64,000 nt of DNA from Gentiana macrophylla (GCA_026214975.1 JAOBSW010000842.1:1-64000); one strand, 5' to 3'. Counted from the stretch's first letter, positions 15,101 to 26,703 are shown. Notes: generated by a model from the sequence alone, not told the origin. A program made the numbers and translations.

Positions 15101-16786
15101 TATAACTTTTTGTATATAATTGTATAGTAGAGTTTACTCAAAACGAGGGTTTAAAACTTTTTATATATTATTGTATTAGAGTTTACTCAAAACGTGGGTT
15201 AACAACTTTTGTATATAATTAGAGTAGAGTTCACTGAAAACGGAGGTTCACAACTTTTTGTATATAATTATTGTAGAGATTACTCAAAATAAGGGTTTAC
15301 AACTTTTTGTTAATAATTGTATAGTAGAGTTTACTCAAAGCGGGGTTTACTACTTTTGTATATTATTGTATTAGAGTTTACTCAAAACGGGGGTTTACAA
15401 CTTTTTGTATATAATTGTATAGTAGAGTTTACTCAAAACGGGGTTTTACAACTTTTTTTACAATAAAACGGGGTTTACAACTTTATGTATATAATTGTAT
15501 AGTAGAGTTTACTCAAAACGGGGGTTTACAACTTTTTGTATATTATTGTATTAGAGTTCACTCAAAACAGGGGTTTAAAACTTTTTGTATATAATTATAT
15601 AAGAGTTCACTCAAAACGGAGGTATACAACTTTTGTTTTTAATTATTGTAGAGTTTACTCAAAACGGGGGTTTACAACTTTTTGTAAATAATTGTATAGT
15701 AGAGTTTACTCAAAACGGGGGTTTACAACTTTTTGTATATAATGGTATAGTAGAATTTACTCAAAACGGGGGTTTACAACTTTTTGTATATTATTGTATT
15801 AGAGTTTATTCAAAACGGGGTTTACAACTTTTTATATATAATTGTATAGTAGAGTTTACTCAAAACGGGGGTTTACAACTTTTTGTATATTATTGTATTA
15901 GAGTTTACTCAAAACGGGGGTTTACAACTTTTGGTATATAATTATAGTAGAGTTCACTCAAAACGGAGGTTTACAACTTTTTGTATATAATTGTATAGTA
16001 GAGTTTCCTCAAAACGGGGGTTTACAACTTTTTGTAAATAATTGAATAGTAGAGTTTACTCAAAACGGGGGTTTACAACTTGTATATTATTGTATTAGAG
16101 TTTACTCAAAACGGGGGTTAACAACTTTTTGTATATAATTATAGTAGAGTTCACTCAAAACGGAGGTTTACACCTTTTTGTATATAATTATAGTAGAGTT
16201 TACTCAAAACGGGGGTTTACAACTTTTTTTATATAATTGTATAGTAGAGTTTGCTCAAAACGGGGGTTTACAACTTTTTGTACAATAAAATAGGGGTTTA
16301 CAACTTTTTGTATATAATTGTATAGTAGAGTTTACTCAAAACGAGGGTTTACAACTTTTTGTTTATTATTGTACTCAAAACGGGGGCTTACAACTTTTTG
16401 TATATAATTATAGTATTAGAGTTCACACAAAACGGGGGTTTACAACTTTTTGTACAATAAAATGGGGGTTTACAACTTTTTGTATATAAATGTATAGTAG
16501 AGTTTTCTCAAAACGGGGGTTTACAACTTTTTGTATATTATTGTATTAGAGTTTACTAAAAATAGGGGTTAACAACTTTTTGTATATAATTATAGTAGAG
16601 TTTACTCAAAACAGGGGTTTACAACTTTTAGTAAATAATTGTATAGTAGAGTTTACTCAAAACGGTGGTTTACTACTTTTTGTATATTATTGTATTAGAG
16701 TTTACTCAAAACGGGGGTTTACAACTTTTGTATATAATTGTATAGTAGAGTTTACTCAAAACGGGGTTTACAACTTTTTGTATATA

Positions 16787-16791
16787 ATTGT
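16787..16791. repeat. Left target site duplication of element 1 (ATTGT)
   Basis: ATTGT directly before the element's TG end matches ATTGT at 20369-20373 after its CA end. Joining the flanks through one copy restores a normal array unit. Confidence 0.93.
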
Positions 16792-17830
16792 TGATGCAAA
16801 ACCACCCGGAGGAAGGCTTCGGATCGAATGAATACGTAGGATCGTGGATTTGAAGGTATTTGGAAGTCCTCAACACAACCACAACCTGTGTGGAAGCACC
16901 TTGGAATAATAAGCTCGGCGACACAATCACAACCTGTGAAAAGGCACCTTGGAATAAAACCTCAACACATAGAAAACCTGTTTCTAAGAACCTTGGTATA
17001 TGGATAACCACAAGGATTGCTCAAGTCCTTGATAATCCGAAATTTGAATTCCCTTTCCAGAGAAACTCACACAACACTTTTCCAAGTGAAGAATAAAATA
17101 TAATTTGATTAATGATTCAAAAGTTCTCCTTTTCAAAGTACAAGTACAAGGACTATTTATAGGAAAATAAGTACGTGAATTCATAATAATAAGATGAAAA
17201 TTTTATCCTAAATTAAATGCATATTGGCGCATCCAAGGAGCTTCATCCAGGTTCAATGTATCTTCTTTATATTCTCCAGTTTTTGTCCCGCAGCTGTTTA
17301 GGCCATTTTCACCATTGTAACTTATTCAAATAAAGATGACCCCTTGATGAAAGTTGAAGATCAGGTTTTCTACTATGAAATGCATATGTGGATCGTCAAT
17401 TTTGGATATGTAAAGGTCCTGATCCGATCCAATAAAGAAGACTGGTCACTAAGTTCAATGCACTTAAAATAGGCGCCCCAAAAGACATCCATCTTGATTC
17501 AATGTACTTGGAATACACAAAACTTGACTTCTTGGAATTTCATGCTAGCAAAAGTGGCGTCATATTATCATGAGCATTCAGCCAATATTTTTAATATTTT
17601 AATTAATAATAAGATATAATAATATGTAATTTAATTCCGATAGTCCGCAAGCATAAATGACGGACAGAATGACTTCAAAGTCTTCTTCATTCTTGGACAT
17701 GGATTCTAGCATTATTAAATGGACCAAATTACCCAAAGATGCGAGCCTCATTTTGCGTTGGAGTCGAGTTTCGGGACCAACTTGAAATGTCATAGGATCT
17801 TGAGTAGTAATCGGTTCCAGATTCATATCA
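16792..17830 (-). repeat. 3' LTR of element 1
   Basis: This 1039-bp LTR is nearly identical to the copy at 19331-20368. Several of the few differences are CpG transitions, for example GCAAAACCACC against GCGAAACCGCC at the start. Read on the minus strand it begins TGATATGAAT, the same ten bases that begin the LTR of element 2. Near the U5 end are three degenerate copies of a CAACCTGTG..CACCTTGG module at 16882-16907, 16929-16954 and 16974-16999. Confidence 0.93.
17151..17163 (-). promoter_or_regulatory. TATA box in the element 1 LTR
   Basis: The minus strand reads CCTATAAATAGTC, a good plant TATA box inside the LTR. The same site in the 5' LTR at 19689-19702 would be the working promoter. 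No transcription start can be seen from sequence. Confidence 0.6.
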
Positions 17831-17852
17831 GACCCTTCCGGTTGCGAAGGAT

Positions 17853-18848
17853 TCATCCTTGAATCAGAAGAATGTCGTATAGTTCAGAATCATTTACCAA
17901 ACTTGAACAATTTGCAAAAATTAGAAATGATATACCGGGATCAAATAACATGCGATTACGCAACTTCAAATTAATGGCATGTTGATTTTGTGATCCTTGC
18001 TTGATGAAAGCAACATTCAAATCATATCTTGGATTGATATAAATACCGACGACACTCGGAGTTGCAGCAACATAGTCAAGGTATTGCGATGTGGAATAGT
18101 CATCAACATGCACAACAAAAGGATCATTAAAGATGTGTTCCGGTTTTCCACTATTCTCAATATGAAATATAGTATCCAATGGAAATATATGGGCTGGAGT
18201 GGAAGTATCCAACAGCCCGGTGACCTCCTTATGTGGATGATCATTATGTACCTGCAAGGAAGATTCTATAAAGCCTGAACATGAATTTAGTGACATAGAT
18301 TCTTCATTTGTTTCGACCAAAATCGACTCTTTGTGTTCTTCCTCATTAATAGATGCTACAGACAACTCCATTATTGCATCAGCAACTTGAGCACCATTTG
18401 TATCGTTCTCCAACTTATCACCAGGAGCATGCAACTCCTCACGCTCAACATTACTCTCAACGTAACCTTCAAAGTTTGTTTTATCCAAGTGCACGATCTC
18501 GTCCACAACAATTGCTTCATCATAGTTAAGTATTTCCGCCACGCTCTCGGTTTCATCATTTGTTATCTCCTCCTCACAAGGACTAACAACTTCTTTGATT
18601 TTATCTTCAGCCAACTCTTGTGCTTTTTTCTGTTCAGCCCGCCATTGTTCAATATCCGCCCTAAGATTGGCCTTAGAAATCCATGCCATTTCCTCCATAG
18701 TTCGAATAATATCATCCTTAAGACTTCTTTTAACTTTCTCATAATAAGCAGCATCATGAATCTTTGTCTTTGTGTGCCTTATAATTTCAGCCTTTACCTT
18801 TCCCTTTTCCAACTTCCTCCGTACCCGAGATTCCTCAGAAAATAACAT
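17853..18848 (-). CDS. Element 1 ORF, uncharacterised retroelement protein (331 aa)
   Basis: This is the only long ORF of element 1. It starts at an ATG about 480 nt inside the PBS and ends at TGA just before the 3' LTR. The first ~110 residues are highly charged with Lys/Glu-rich stretches (coiled-coil-like). The middle (about 110-230) is acidic. The last ~100 residues contain HIFNDPF, VDDY, YVAATPSVV, MLFDPGI and YDILLIQG. That tail aligns with the end of the element 2 ORF (KHEFVDPY, VDAY, YVASQDV, VNFDPGI, YDIMLIRG), so the domain is shared by descent. No gag zinc knuckle, protease or RT motif is present. The stop overlaps an ATG (ATGA) that opens a second frame reading DSRMNPSQPEGSD across the polypurine region into the LTR. 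Function is unknown. The codon-level conservation suggests a real protein, possibly a gag-like or accessory one. Confidence 0.72.
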   Translation of the reverse strand: MLFSEESRVRRKLEKGKVKAEIIRHTKTKIHDAAYYEKVKRSLKDDIIRTMEEMAWISKANLRADIEQWRAEQKKAQELAEDKIKEVVSPCEEEITNDETESVAEILNYDEAIVVDEIVHLDKTNFEGYVESNVEREELHAPGDKLENDTNGAQVADAIMELSVASINEEEHKESILVETNEESMSLNSCSGFIESSLQVHNDHPHKEVTGLLDTSTPAHIFPLDTIFHIENSGKPEHIFNDPFVVHVDDYSTSQYLDYVAATPSVVGIYINPRYDLNVAFIKQGSQNQHAINLKLRNRMLFDPGISFLIFANCSSLVNDSELYDILLIQG

Positions 18849-19316
18849 AGTGTATTTAAAAATAAAAAAAGATCTTGGAATTCAGACAGAGAGTTGGGGT
18901 CCTATTTTGAAGATGTTAGGCTTCGAATTTTGAGATGCAGTCAAGAGAGAAAAGGTAGATAAATGGATGATTTAGATGTGATAAAAATTTCAGGTCGTTT
19001 TGATGTGTATAGATTGGCCAAACAATCGGATTTCTGAGACTGGTGCAATCTGTCAGAAAATTTCCAGAATTATAACAGTGACTTACGTCGCATATTGTGG
19101 CCAAACGGTTAGGAATCTGGAAAAACTAAAAAAAAAAGTTGTAGAAAACTGAATTTCCTATGAGATCACCAAATTGGAAGAGTTTTGGATTGGAAAAACA
19201 TAGTCAAAACAGAGCTGGAATACAAATTGTCACTGCAGACTGTTGTTGTTGTTGTTTTTTTTTTTTTTGTAAGATAAAAAGAAATAAAAAAGGATATAAT
19301 ACCGTCAATCCGTTGT

Positions 19317-19328
19317 GCTCTGATACCA
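19317..19328 (-). other. Primer binding site of element 1 (initiator-Met tRNA)
   Basis: On the minus strand TGGTATCAGAGC lies 2 nt inside the 5' LTR. It is complementary to the 3' end of plant initiator methionine tRNA, the commonest primer of plant LTR retrotransposons. It fixes the element's strand. Confidence 0.92.
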
Positions 19329-19330
19329 AC

Positions 19331-20368
19331 TGATGCGAAACCGCCCGGAGAAAGGCTTTGGATCGAATGAATATGTAGGATCGTGGATTTGAAGGTATTT
19401 GGAAGTCCTCAACACAACCACAACCTGTGTGGAAGCACCTTGGAATAATAAGCTCGGCGACACAATCACAACCTGTGTGAAGGCACCTTGGAATAAAACC
19501 TCAACACATAGAAAACCTGTTTCTAAGCACCTTGGTATATGGATAACCACAAGGATTGCTCAAGTCCTTGATAATCCGAAATTTGAATTCCCTTTCCAGA
19601 GAAACTCACACAACACTTTTCCTAGTGAAGAATAAAATATAATTTGAGTAATGATTCAAAAGTTCTCATTTTCAAAGTACAAGTACAAGGACTATTTATA
19701 GGAAAATAAGTACGTGAATTCATAATAAGAAGATGAAAAGTTTATCCTAAATTAAATGCATATTGGCGCATCCAAGGAGCTTCATCCAGGTTCAATGTAT
19801 CTTCTTTATATTCTCCAGTTTTTGTCCCGCAGCTGTTTAGGCCATTTTCACCATTGTACCTTATTCAAATGAAGATGACCCCTTGATGAAAGTTGAAGAT
19901 CAGGTTTTCTACTATGAAATTCATATGTGGATCGTCAATTTTGGATATGTAAAGCTCCTGATCTGATCCAATAAAGAAGACTGCTCACTAAGTTCATTGC
20001 ACTTAAAATAATCGCCCCAAAAGACATCCATCTTGATTCAATGTACTTGGAATACACAAAACTTGACTTCTTGGAATTTCATGCTAGCAAAAGTGGCGCC
20101 ATATTATCATGACCATTCAGCCAATATTTTTAATATTTTAATTAATAATAAGATATAATAATATGTAATTTAATTACGATAGTCCGCAAGCATAAATGAC
20201 GGACAGAATGACTTCAAAGTCTTCTTCATTCTTGGACATGGATTCTAGCATTATTAAATGGACAAAATTACCAAAGATGCGAGCCTCATTTTGCGTTGGA
20301 GTCGAGTTTCGGGACCAACTTGAAATGTCATAGGATCTTGAGTAGTAATCGGTTCCAGAGTCATATCA
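19331..20368 (-). repeat. 5' LTR of element 1
   Basis: This 1038-bp LTR matches 16792-17830, with TG/CA ends. It carries the TATA box at 19689-19702 (minus strand CCTATAAATAGTCC). The short region 18849-19316 between the ORF start and the PBS is AT-rich untranslated leader with a T-rich run near 19255-19270; no gene is seen there. Confidence 0.93.
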
Positions 20369-21089
20369 ATTGTATAGTAGAGTTTACTCAAAATGGGGGT
20401 TTACAACTTTTTGTTTATTATTGTAATAGAGTTCACTCAAAACGGGGGGTTTACAACTTTTTGTATATAATTATAGTAGAGTTTACTCAAAATGGGGTTT
20501 ATAACTTTTTGTAAATAATTATATAGTAGAGTTTACTCAAAATGGGGGATTATAACTTTTTGTATATTATTGTATTAGAGTTTACTCAAAACGGGGTTTA
20601 CAACTTTTTGTATATAGTTGTATAGTAGAGTGTACTCAAAATGGGGTTTTACAACTTTATGTATATAATAATAATAGTAGAGTTTACTCAAAACAGGGGT
20701 TTAAAACTTTTGTAATTAATTTTTAGTAGAGTTTACTCAAAACGGGGGTTGCAACTTTTTGTATATTATTGTTTTAGAGTTTACTCAAAACGGGGGTTTA
20801 CAACTTTTCTTATATAATTGTAAAGTAGAGTTTACTCAAAACGGGGGTTTACAACTTTTTGTATAATAAAACAGGGCTTTACAACTTTTTGTATATAATT
20901 GTATAGTAGAGTTTACTCAAAACGGGGGTTTACAACTTTTTGTTTATAATTATAGTAGAGTTTACTCAAAACGGGGGTTTACAACTTTTTGTATATTATT
21001 GTATTAGAGTTTACTCAAAATGGGGGTTTACAACTTTTTGTATATAATTGTATAGTATAGTTTAATCAAAACAGAGGTTTACAACTTTT

Positions 21090-23927
21090 TGTATATAATT
21101 ATAGTTGAGTTCACTCAAAACGGAGTTTTACAACTTTTTGTATATAATTATAGTAGATTTTACTCAAAACGGGAGTTTACAACTTTTTGTAAATAATTGT
21201 ATAGTAGAGTTTACTCAAAACGGGGGTTTACAACTTTTTGTATATAATTGTATTGTAGAGTTCACTCAAAACGGTGGTTTACAACTTTTTCTATATTATT
21301 GTATTAGAGTTTAGTCAAAACGTGGGTTTACAACTTTTTGTATATAATTATAGTAGAGTTCACTGAAAACGGAGGTTCACAACTTTTTGCATATAATTAT
21401 TGTAGAGATTACTCAAAACAGGGGTTTACAACTTTTGTTAATAATTGTCTAGTAGAGTTTACTCAAAATAGGGGTTTACTACTTTTTGTATATTATTGTA
21501 TTGGAGTTTACTCAAAACGGGGGTTTACAACTTTTTGTATATAATTTTATTGTAGAGTTTACTCAAAACAGGGGTTTACAACTTTTTTACAACAAAACAG
21601 GGTTTACAACTTTATGAATATAATTGTATAGTAGAGTTTATACAAAACGGGGTTTACAAATTTTTGTATATTATTATATTAGAGTTCACTCAAAACTGGG
21701 GTTTACAACTTTTTGTATATAATTATAGAAGAGTTCACTCAAAATAGAGGTATACAACTTTTTGTATTTAATTATTGTAGAGTTTACTCAAAACGGGGGT
21801 TTACAACTTTTTATAAATAATTGTATAGTAGAGTTTACACAAAATGGGGGTTCAAAACTTTTTGTATATAGTGGTATAGTAGAATTTACTCAAAACGGGG
21901 GTTTACAACTTTTTGTATATTATTGTATTAGAGTTTATTCAATACGGGGGTTTACAACTTTTTGTATGTAATTGTATAGTAGAGTTTACTCAAAATGGGG
22001 GTTTACAACTTTTTGTATATTATTGTATTAGAGTTTACTCAAAACGGGGGTTTACAACTTTTTGTATATAATAATAGTAACGTTTACTCAAAATGAGGGT
22101 TTACAATTTTTTGAAAATAATTGTATAGTTGAGTTTACTTAAAATGGGGATTTTCACCACTTTCTATATAATTGTATAGTAGAGTTTACTCAAAACAGGG
22201 GTTTACAACTTTTTGTATATGTATAGAAGAGTTTACTCAAAACAGGGGGTTTACAACTTTTAGTATATTATTGTATTAGGGTTCACTCAAAACGGTGGTT
22301 TACAACTTTTTGTATATAATTATAGTAGAGTTCACTCAAAACGGAGGTTTACAAATTTTTATATATAATTATAGTAAAGTTTACTTAAAACGGGGGTTTA
22401 CAACTTTTTTATTTAATTGTATAGTAGAGTTTACTCAAAACGGGGGTTTACAACTTTTTGTATATAATTGTATAGTAGAGTTTACTCAAAACGGGGTTTA
22501 AAATTTTTTATATATAATTATAGTTGAGTTCACTCAAAACGGAGTTTTACAACTTTTTGTATATAATTATAGTAGATTTTACTCAAAATAGGGGTTTACA
22601 ACTTTTTGTATATAATTGTATAGTAGAGTTTACTCAAAACGGGGGTTTACAACTTTTTGTATATAATTGTATTGTAGAGTTTACTCAAAACGGTGGTTTA
22701 CAACTTTTTCTATATTATTGTATTAGAGTTTAGTCAAAACGTGGGTTAACAACTTTTTGTATATAATTATAGTAGAGTTCACTGAAAACGGAGGTTCACA
22801 ACTTTTGCATATAATTATTGTAGAGATTACTCAAAACAGGGGTTTACAAATTTTGTTAATAATTGTCTAGTAGAGTTTACTCAAAATAGGGGTTTACTAC
22901 TTTTTGAATATTATTGTATTAGAGTTTACTCAAAACGGGGGTTTACAACTTTTTGTATATAATTTTATTGTAGAGTTTACTCAAAACAGGGGTTTACAAC
23001 TTTTTACAACAAATCAGGGTTTACAACTTTATGAATATAATTGTATAGTAGAGTTTACACAAAACGGGGTTTACAACTTTTTGTATATTATTATATTAGA
23101 GTTCACTCAAAACAGGGGTTTACAACTTTTTGTATATAATTATAGAAGAGTTCACTCAAAATAGAGGTATACAACTTTTTGTATTTAATTATTGTAAAGT
23201 TTACTCAAAACGGGGGTTTACAACTTTTTATAAATAATTGTATAGTAGAGTTTACTCAAAATGGGGGTTGAAAACATTTTGTATATAGTGGTATAGTAGA
23301 ATTTACTCAAAACAGGGGTTTACAACTTTTTGTATATTATTGTATTAGAGTTTATTCAAAACGGGGGTTTACAACTTTTTGTATGTAATTGTATAGTAGA
23401 GTTTACTCAAAATGGGGGTTTACAACTTTTTGTATATTATTGTATTAGAGTTTACTCAAAACGGGGGTTTACAACTTTTTGTATATAATAATAGTAACGT
23501 TTACTCAAAATGAGGGTTTACAATTTTTTGAAAATAATTGTATAGTTGAGTTTACTTAAAATAGGGATTTTCACCACTTTCTATATAATTGTATAGTAGA
23601 GTTTACTCAAAACAGGGGTTTACAACTTTTTGTATATGTATAGAAGAGTTTACTCAAAACGGAGGTTTACAAATTTTTGTATATTATTGTATTAGAGTTC
23701 ACTCAAAACGGTGGTTTACAACTTTTTGTATATAATTATAGTAGAGTTTACTCAAAACGGGGGTTTACAACTTTTTGTATATTATTGTATTAGAGTTCAC
23801 TCAAAACGGTGGTTTAGAACTTTTTGTATATAATTATAGTAGAGTTTTCTGAAAACGGGGGATTACAACTTTTTGTATATTATTGTATTAGAGTTCACTC
23901 AAAACGGGGGTTTACAACTTTTTGTTT
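21090..23927. repeat. 1.42-kb tandem higher-order duplication in the array
   Basis: Blocks starting near 21090 and 22509 match unit by unit with a constant offset of about 1418 bp. Shared landmarks are TATAGTTGAGTTCACTC with CGGAGTTTTAC (about 21100 and 22520), AGATTACTC (21405 and 22823), GTTAATAATTGTCTAG, and TTTCACCACTTTC (about 22150 and 23565). A third, shorter copy of the block end follows about 0.5 kb later near 24065. Confidence 0.85.
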
Positions 23928-24816
23928 ATTATTGTATTAGAGTTTACTCAAAACGGGGGTTTTCAACTTTTTGTATATAATAATAGTAAAGTTTACTCAA
24001 AATGGGGGTTTACAACTTTTTGAAAATAATTGTATAGTTGAGTTTACTTAAAATAGGGATTTTCACCACTTTCTATATAATTGTATAGTAGAGTTTACTC
24101 AAAACAGGGGTTTACAACTTTTTGTATATGTATAGAAGAGTTTACTCAAAATGGCGGTTTACAACTTTTTGTATATTATTGTATTAGAGTTCACTCAAAA
24201 CGGTGGTCTACAACTTTTTGTATATAATTATAGTAGAGTTTACTCAAAACGGGGGTTTACAACTTTTTTATATAATTGTATAGTAGAGTTTACTCAAAAC
24301 GGGGGTTTACAACTTTTTGTATATTATTGTATTAGAGTTTACTCAAAACGGGGGTTTACAACTTTTTGTATGTAATTGTATTATAGATTTTACTCAAAAC
24401 AGGGGTTTACAACTTTTTGTATATAAATGTATCGTAGAGTTTACTCAAAACGGGGGTTTAAGACTTTTTGTATATTATTGTATTAGAGTTTACTAAAAAT
24501 GGGGGTTAATAAATTTTTATGTATAATTATAGTAGAGTTTACTCAAAACAGGGGTTTACAACTTTTAGTAAATAATTGTATAGTAGAGTTTACTTAAAAC
24601 GGGGGTTTACTTCTTTTTTTGTATTATTGTATTAGAGTTTACTCAAAACGGGGGTTTACAACTTTTGTATATAATTGTATAGTAGAGTTTACTCAAAACA
24701 GGGGTTGACAACTTTTTGTATATAATGGTATAGTATAGTTTACTCAAAATGGGGGTTTACAACTTTTTGTACAATAAAACGCGGGTTTACAACTTTTTGT
24801 ATATAATTGTATAGTA

Positions 24817-24821
24817 GAGTT
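24817..24821. repeat. Left target site duplication of element 3 (GAGTT)
   Basis: GAGTT before the TG end matches GAGTT at 51447-51451 after the CA end. Joining the flanks restores an intact array unit, which shows that the two array segments were once continuous. Confidence 0.93.
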
Positions 24822-25239
24822 TGTTAGGTGTAGTGCCCGAAAGACAATTATCTAATTGTTTTAAGACAGAATTAATAATTCATCTTATTATATGCATTTA
24901 TGTTTGTAATTAAGACACTTCTGAAAACCCTAAGTACCTCGTTTATGTAATCACATAACTCAGTGTATGGCTATACACAAGAGGATTGAGTTAGTGAGAT
25001 GTGCTTAAAATTAACTTAGTCCGTAGCGTTTATTAATCTGAGTATGGGTCTCATGATTAATTTGCTATTAATGCGCCCAGAACACTTTAGGTGTGACAGT
25101 CTTATCCGGACTGTCGGTAATAGGGTAACTAGTGGGGCATTTATATATGATGATAATCATATAGGGCTGGACCGATTTGATTTGAGTTCTCGATATAATT
25201 CCGTAATCGAGAAGTTTTATCGAATCACAAGATGATCAT
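24822..25239 (+). repeat. Left LTR of element 3, part 1
   Basis: First 418 bp of the 5' LTR, matching 49617-50036 of the right LTR. It ends in ATCAT, the duplicated target of element 4 (25235-25239 and 39051-39055). Confidence 0.93.
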
Positions 25240-25587
25240 TGTTAAGGGCTATTTTATATGAAATTTTATGATACTTTTCCTATGAATTTCCCCACATTAG
25301 TAATATTTTGCATTGAATTTGGGCTTTATAATTAATATAATGAGTAAAGTTGCTTTTAAATTAATTAATTGCAAAATGGGCTTAAGAGTGAGCTTTATTA
25401 TAAGTTTTATATCATTTTGGGCCATATTATGTTTTTGCATTTTCTTAATTATGATATAGATGATGATAATATCAAAGGGATGAGGTGGAATGTAGATAAG
25501 CTCAAGTTTGTTAGAGGAGAGAAGCAAATGTGCATCAACAAGTGGAGAGAGCCGTTACATCTCAACAGAATTCAGTTGCAGAGATAT

Positions 25588-25737
25588 GGAACGGGCATTC
25601 CAGAAATCAAACTGGCGTTCAAAGTCCAGCATGAAGCTCTGAAATGAAGAAAAAGCAGTTCAAACGCACGTTCAAGGCTTGAAACGGGCGTTCCATCACT
25701 AGAACGGGCGTTCCAGAGGTGAAACCAGCGTTCGGTC
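25588..25737. promoter_or_regulatory. Cluster 1 of 12-bp GAACGNNCGTTC-like dyads (LTR)
   Basis: Six copies of the pattern RAAC-NNNN-GTTC, some with one or two changes, lie upstream of the TATA box. They include GAACGGGCATTC, AAACGCACGTTC, AAACGGGCGTTC and GAACGGGCGTTC. The 3' LTR copy has the same cluster, decayed in its last two sites. The position would suit transcription-factor sites or short hairpins; this is inference. Confidence 0.6.
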
Positions 25738-25756
25738 TGCAGACATAATGTTTTTC

Positions 25757-25766
25757 TATAAATAGG
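25757..25766 (+). promoter_or_regulatory. TATA box in the element 4 LTR
   Basis: TATAAATAGG followed by CCTCATTTG. The same box is at 38112-38121 in the 3' LTR. It is a likely core promoter for the genomic RNA. Confidence 0.7.
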
Positions 25767-26703
25767 CCTCATTTGTAATCACATGAAAAAAAAGGCATAC
25801 AGATTATTAGATTTCATTTCTTCCCAGATCGAAAGTCTGAGATTTCTCAGAGTTCAAACAGTCACAAAAGTAGATTCAATTCACTTTGTAGCTTAGATTT
25901 TATGGATTTCTCTTCGAGCATTGTAATCAATCACTCCATGGATAGCTAAACAGCTCTTGGCAGCATTGGGGATGCAATTTCCTTATTGATTTTTGGGTTT
26001 CTTATTCTGATTTACTGTGTTCTTCTATTGAGGTCAGATCTTTAGCTTGTTTTATTGTTTAATTTCATTAATATCGAAAGATGGTGATTGCATGATTGTT
26101 TCATTGAATGAAAATTCTATGAACTAAGATCTCCTTGCTATTTGATTGAACAATTGACTGTTAGCTAGAACGAAAGTTGCTCGGTTGTTGTTTAGGTCGT
26201 TAAATCGAAAGAGTTACACCCTGCTTGTTAATTGAATTGAATGATTTGAGAAATTAGATCGTTTTGCTTTTGAATATGTGGACCCGCCTCTGTTTTAGAA
26301 ACACAGTGAATCCATTATAAGAGAATCCTTAATTCTTGAGTAAATTGTTGATCCAATGTTGCCGCTTTTCTCTAAATTGCTTGTTAATCAAAATTCATAG
26401 ATTAAACTTTAGTTACGTTCCTGTTTTACTAATTTTAGTTCCTTTGCATTTTTTTAACTTTCAGTCCGAAAAATCCTTCCATAGCTTTGAATCAACTTCG
26501 GTTCTCTGTCTATGCAACTGCTAGCTTTTAAATCTAAAACATAAAACGTTCTCATCAAACCATCTCCCTGCGGATCGACACCCTTACTTACCCTACTGTA
26601 CTAACAACTACCCGATATTCGGTCGGTTAGGAGTTAGTTGCATTGTAAGTATCGGTTTAAAAATATAGTTTGTTTGTTTAATGCAAAATTACTCCAAACA
26701 AAA

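Larger units (their letters stand above)
1..16791. repeat. Tandem array segment 1, 48-51 bp units
   Basis: Head-to-tail units of about 48-51 bp fill this stretch. A typical 51-bp unit lies at 9884-9934. Each unit has an AT-rich part (TTTTTGTATATAATT), then AGAGTTTACTC, then the core AAAACGGGGGTTTACAAC. Three main variants are intermixed: a 51-bp form starting GTATAGTAGAG, a 49-bp form starting GTATTAGAG after TATATTATT, and a 49-bp form with AGAGTTCACTC and CGGAGG. Shortened units in which ACAATAAAA replaces the start occur at, for example, 6607 and 16280. Scrambled spots lie near 700-760, 2165-2345, 7200-7240, 7555-7640, 8760-8830, 10290-10330 and 11935-12300. No gene is supported here. Long open frames are by-products of the 51-bp period. 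The array continues past the left edge. Confidence 0.97.
16792..20368 (-). mobile_element. Element 1: short non-autonomous LTR retrotransposon
   Basis: The element is 3577 bp long, lies on the minus strand and is inserted in the array. Two direct repeats of about 1.04 kb (16792-17830 and 19331-20368) start TG and end CA, and 5-bp ATTGT duplications flank the element. The PBS for initiator-Met tRNA lies next to the right-hand repeat, so the right-hand copy is the 5' LTR and the strand is minus. The interior is only 1.5 kb and holds one ORF, with no gag, protease, RT or integrase motif. It must therefore depend on enzymes from another element. The superfamily cannot be assigned from enzymes; the PBS type occurs in both copia and gypsy elements. 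Confidence 0.93.
20369..24821. repeat. Tandem array segment 2, 48-51 bp units
   Basis: This continues segment 1 after element 1, with the same unit variants. The first five bases (ATTGT) are the right target duplication of element 1. The last five (GAGTT, 24817-24821) are the left target duplication of element 3. Units with ATTTTCACCACTTTCTATATAA at about 22150, 23565 and 24065 mark higher-order copies. No gene is supported. Confidence 0.97.
25240..26700 (+). repeat. 5' LTR of element 4
   Basis: 1461 bp, TG..CA, paired with 37592-39050. It has a TATA box at 25757-25766 (TATAAATAGG) and a cluster of six GAACG..CGTTC-type dyads just upstream, at about 25588-25737. Short open frames in it (for example 25369-25647) also occur in the 3' LTR and show no family signature, so I do not call them genes. 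Confidence 0.95.

Noticed and set aside
1..16791. CRISPR-like array, because of the regular ~50 bp spacing
   Set aside because: The whole unit repeats; there are no unique spacers, and the context is plant retrotransposons.
919..16831. Dozens of plus-strand ORFs of 60-110 codons with VEFTQNGGLQLF-type repeats
   Set aside because: They are translations of the tandem unit. The frame holds only while units are 48 or 51 bp long. No start context, domain or codon-level constraint is visible.
16860..17096. Short ORFs on both strands in the element 1 LTR with repeated residues
   Set aside because: The repeats follow from the triplicated DNA module; no start or family signature supports a protein.
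17997..18845. Plus-strand ORFs opposite the element 1 ORF, including one of 170 codons at 18333-18845
   Set aside because: They are the antisense of the element 1 ORF, run against the element's strand set by the PBS, and have no recognisable domain.
25369..25647. 92-codon ORF and its antisense in the element 4 LTR
   Set aside because: It lies in the LTR, is repeated exactly in the 3' LTR (37721-37999), and has no domain; identity is explained by LTR copying.
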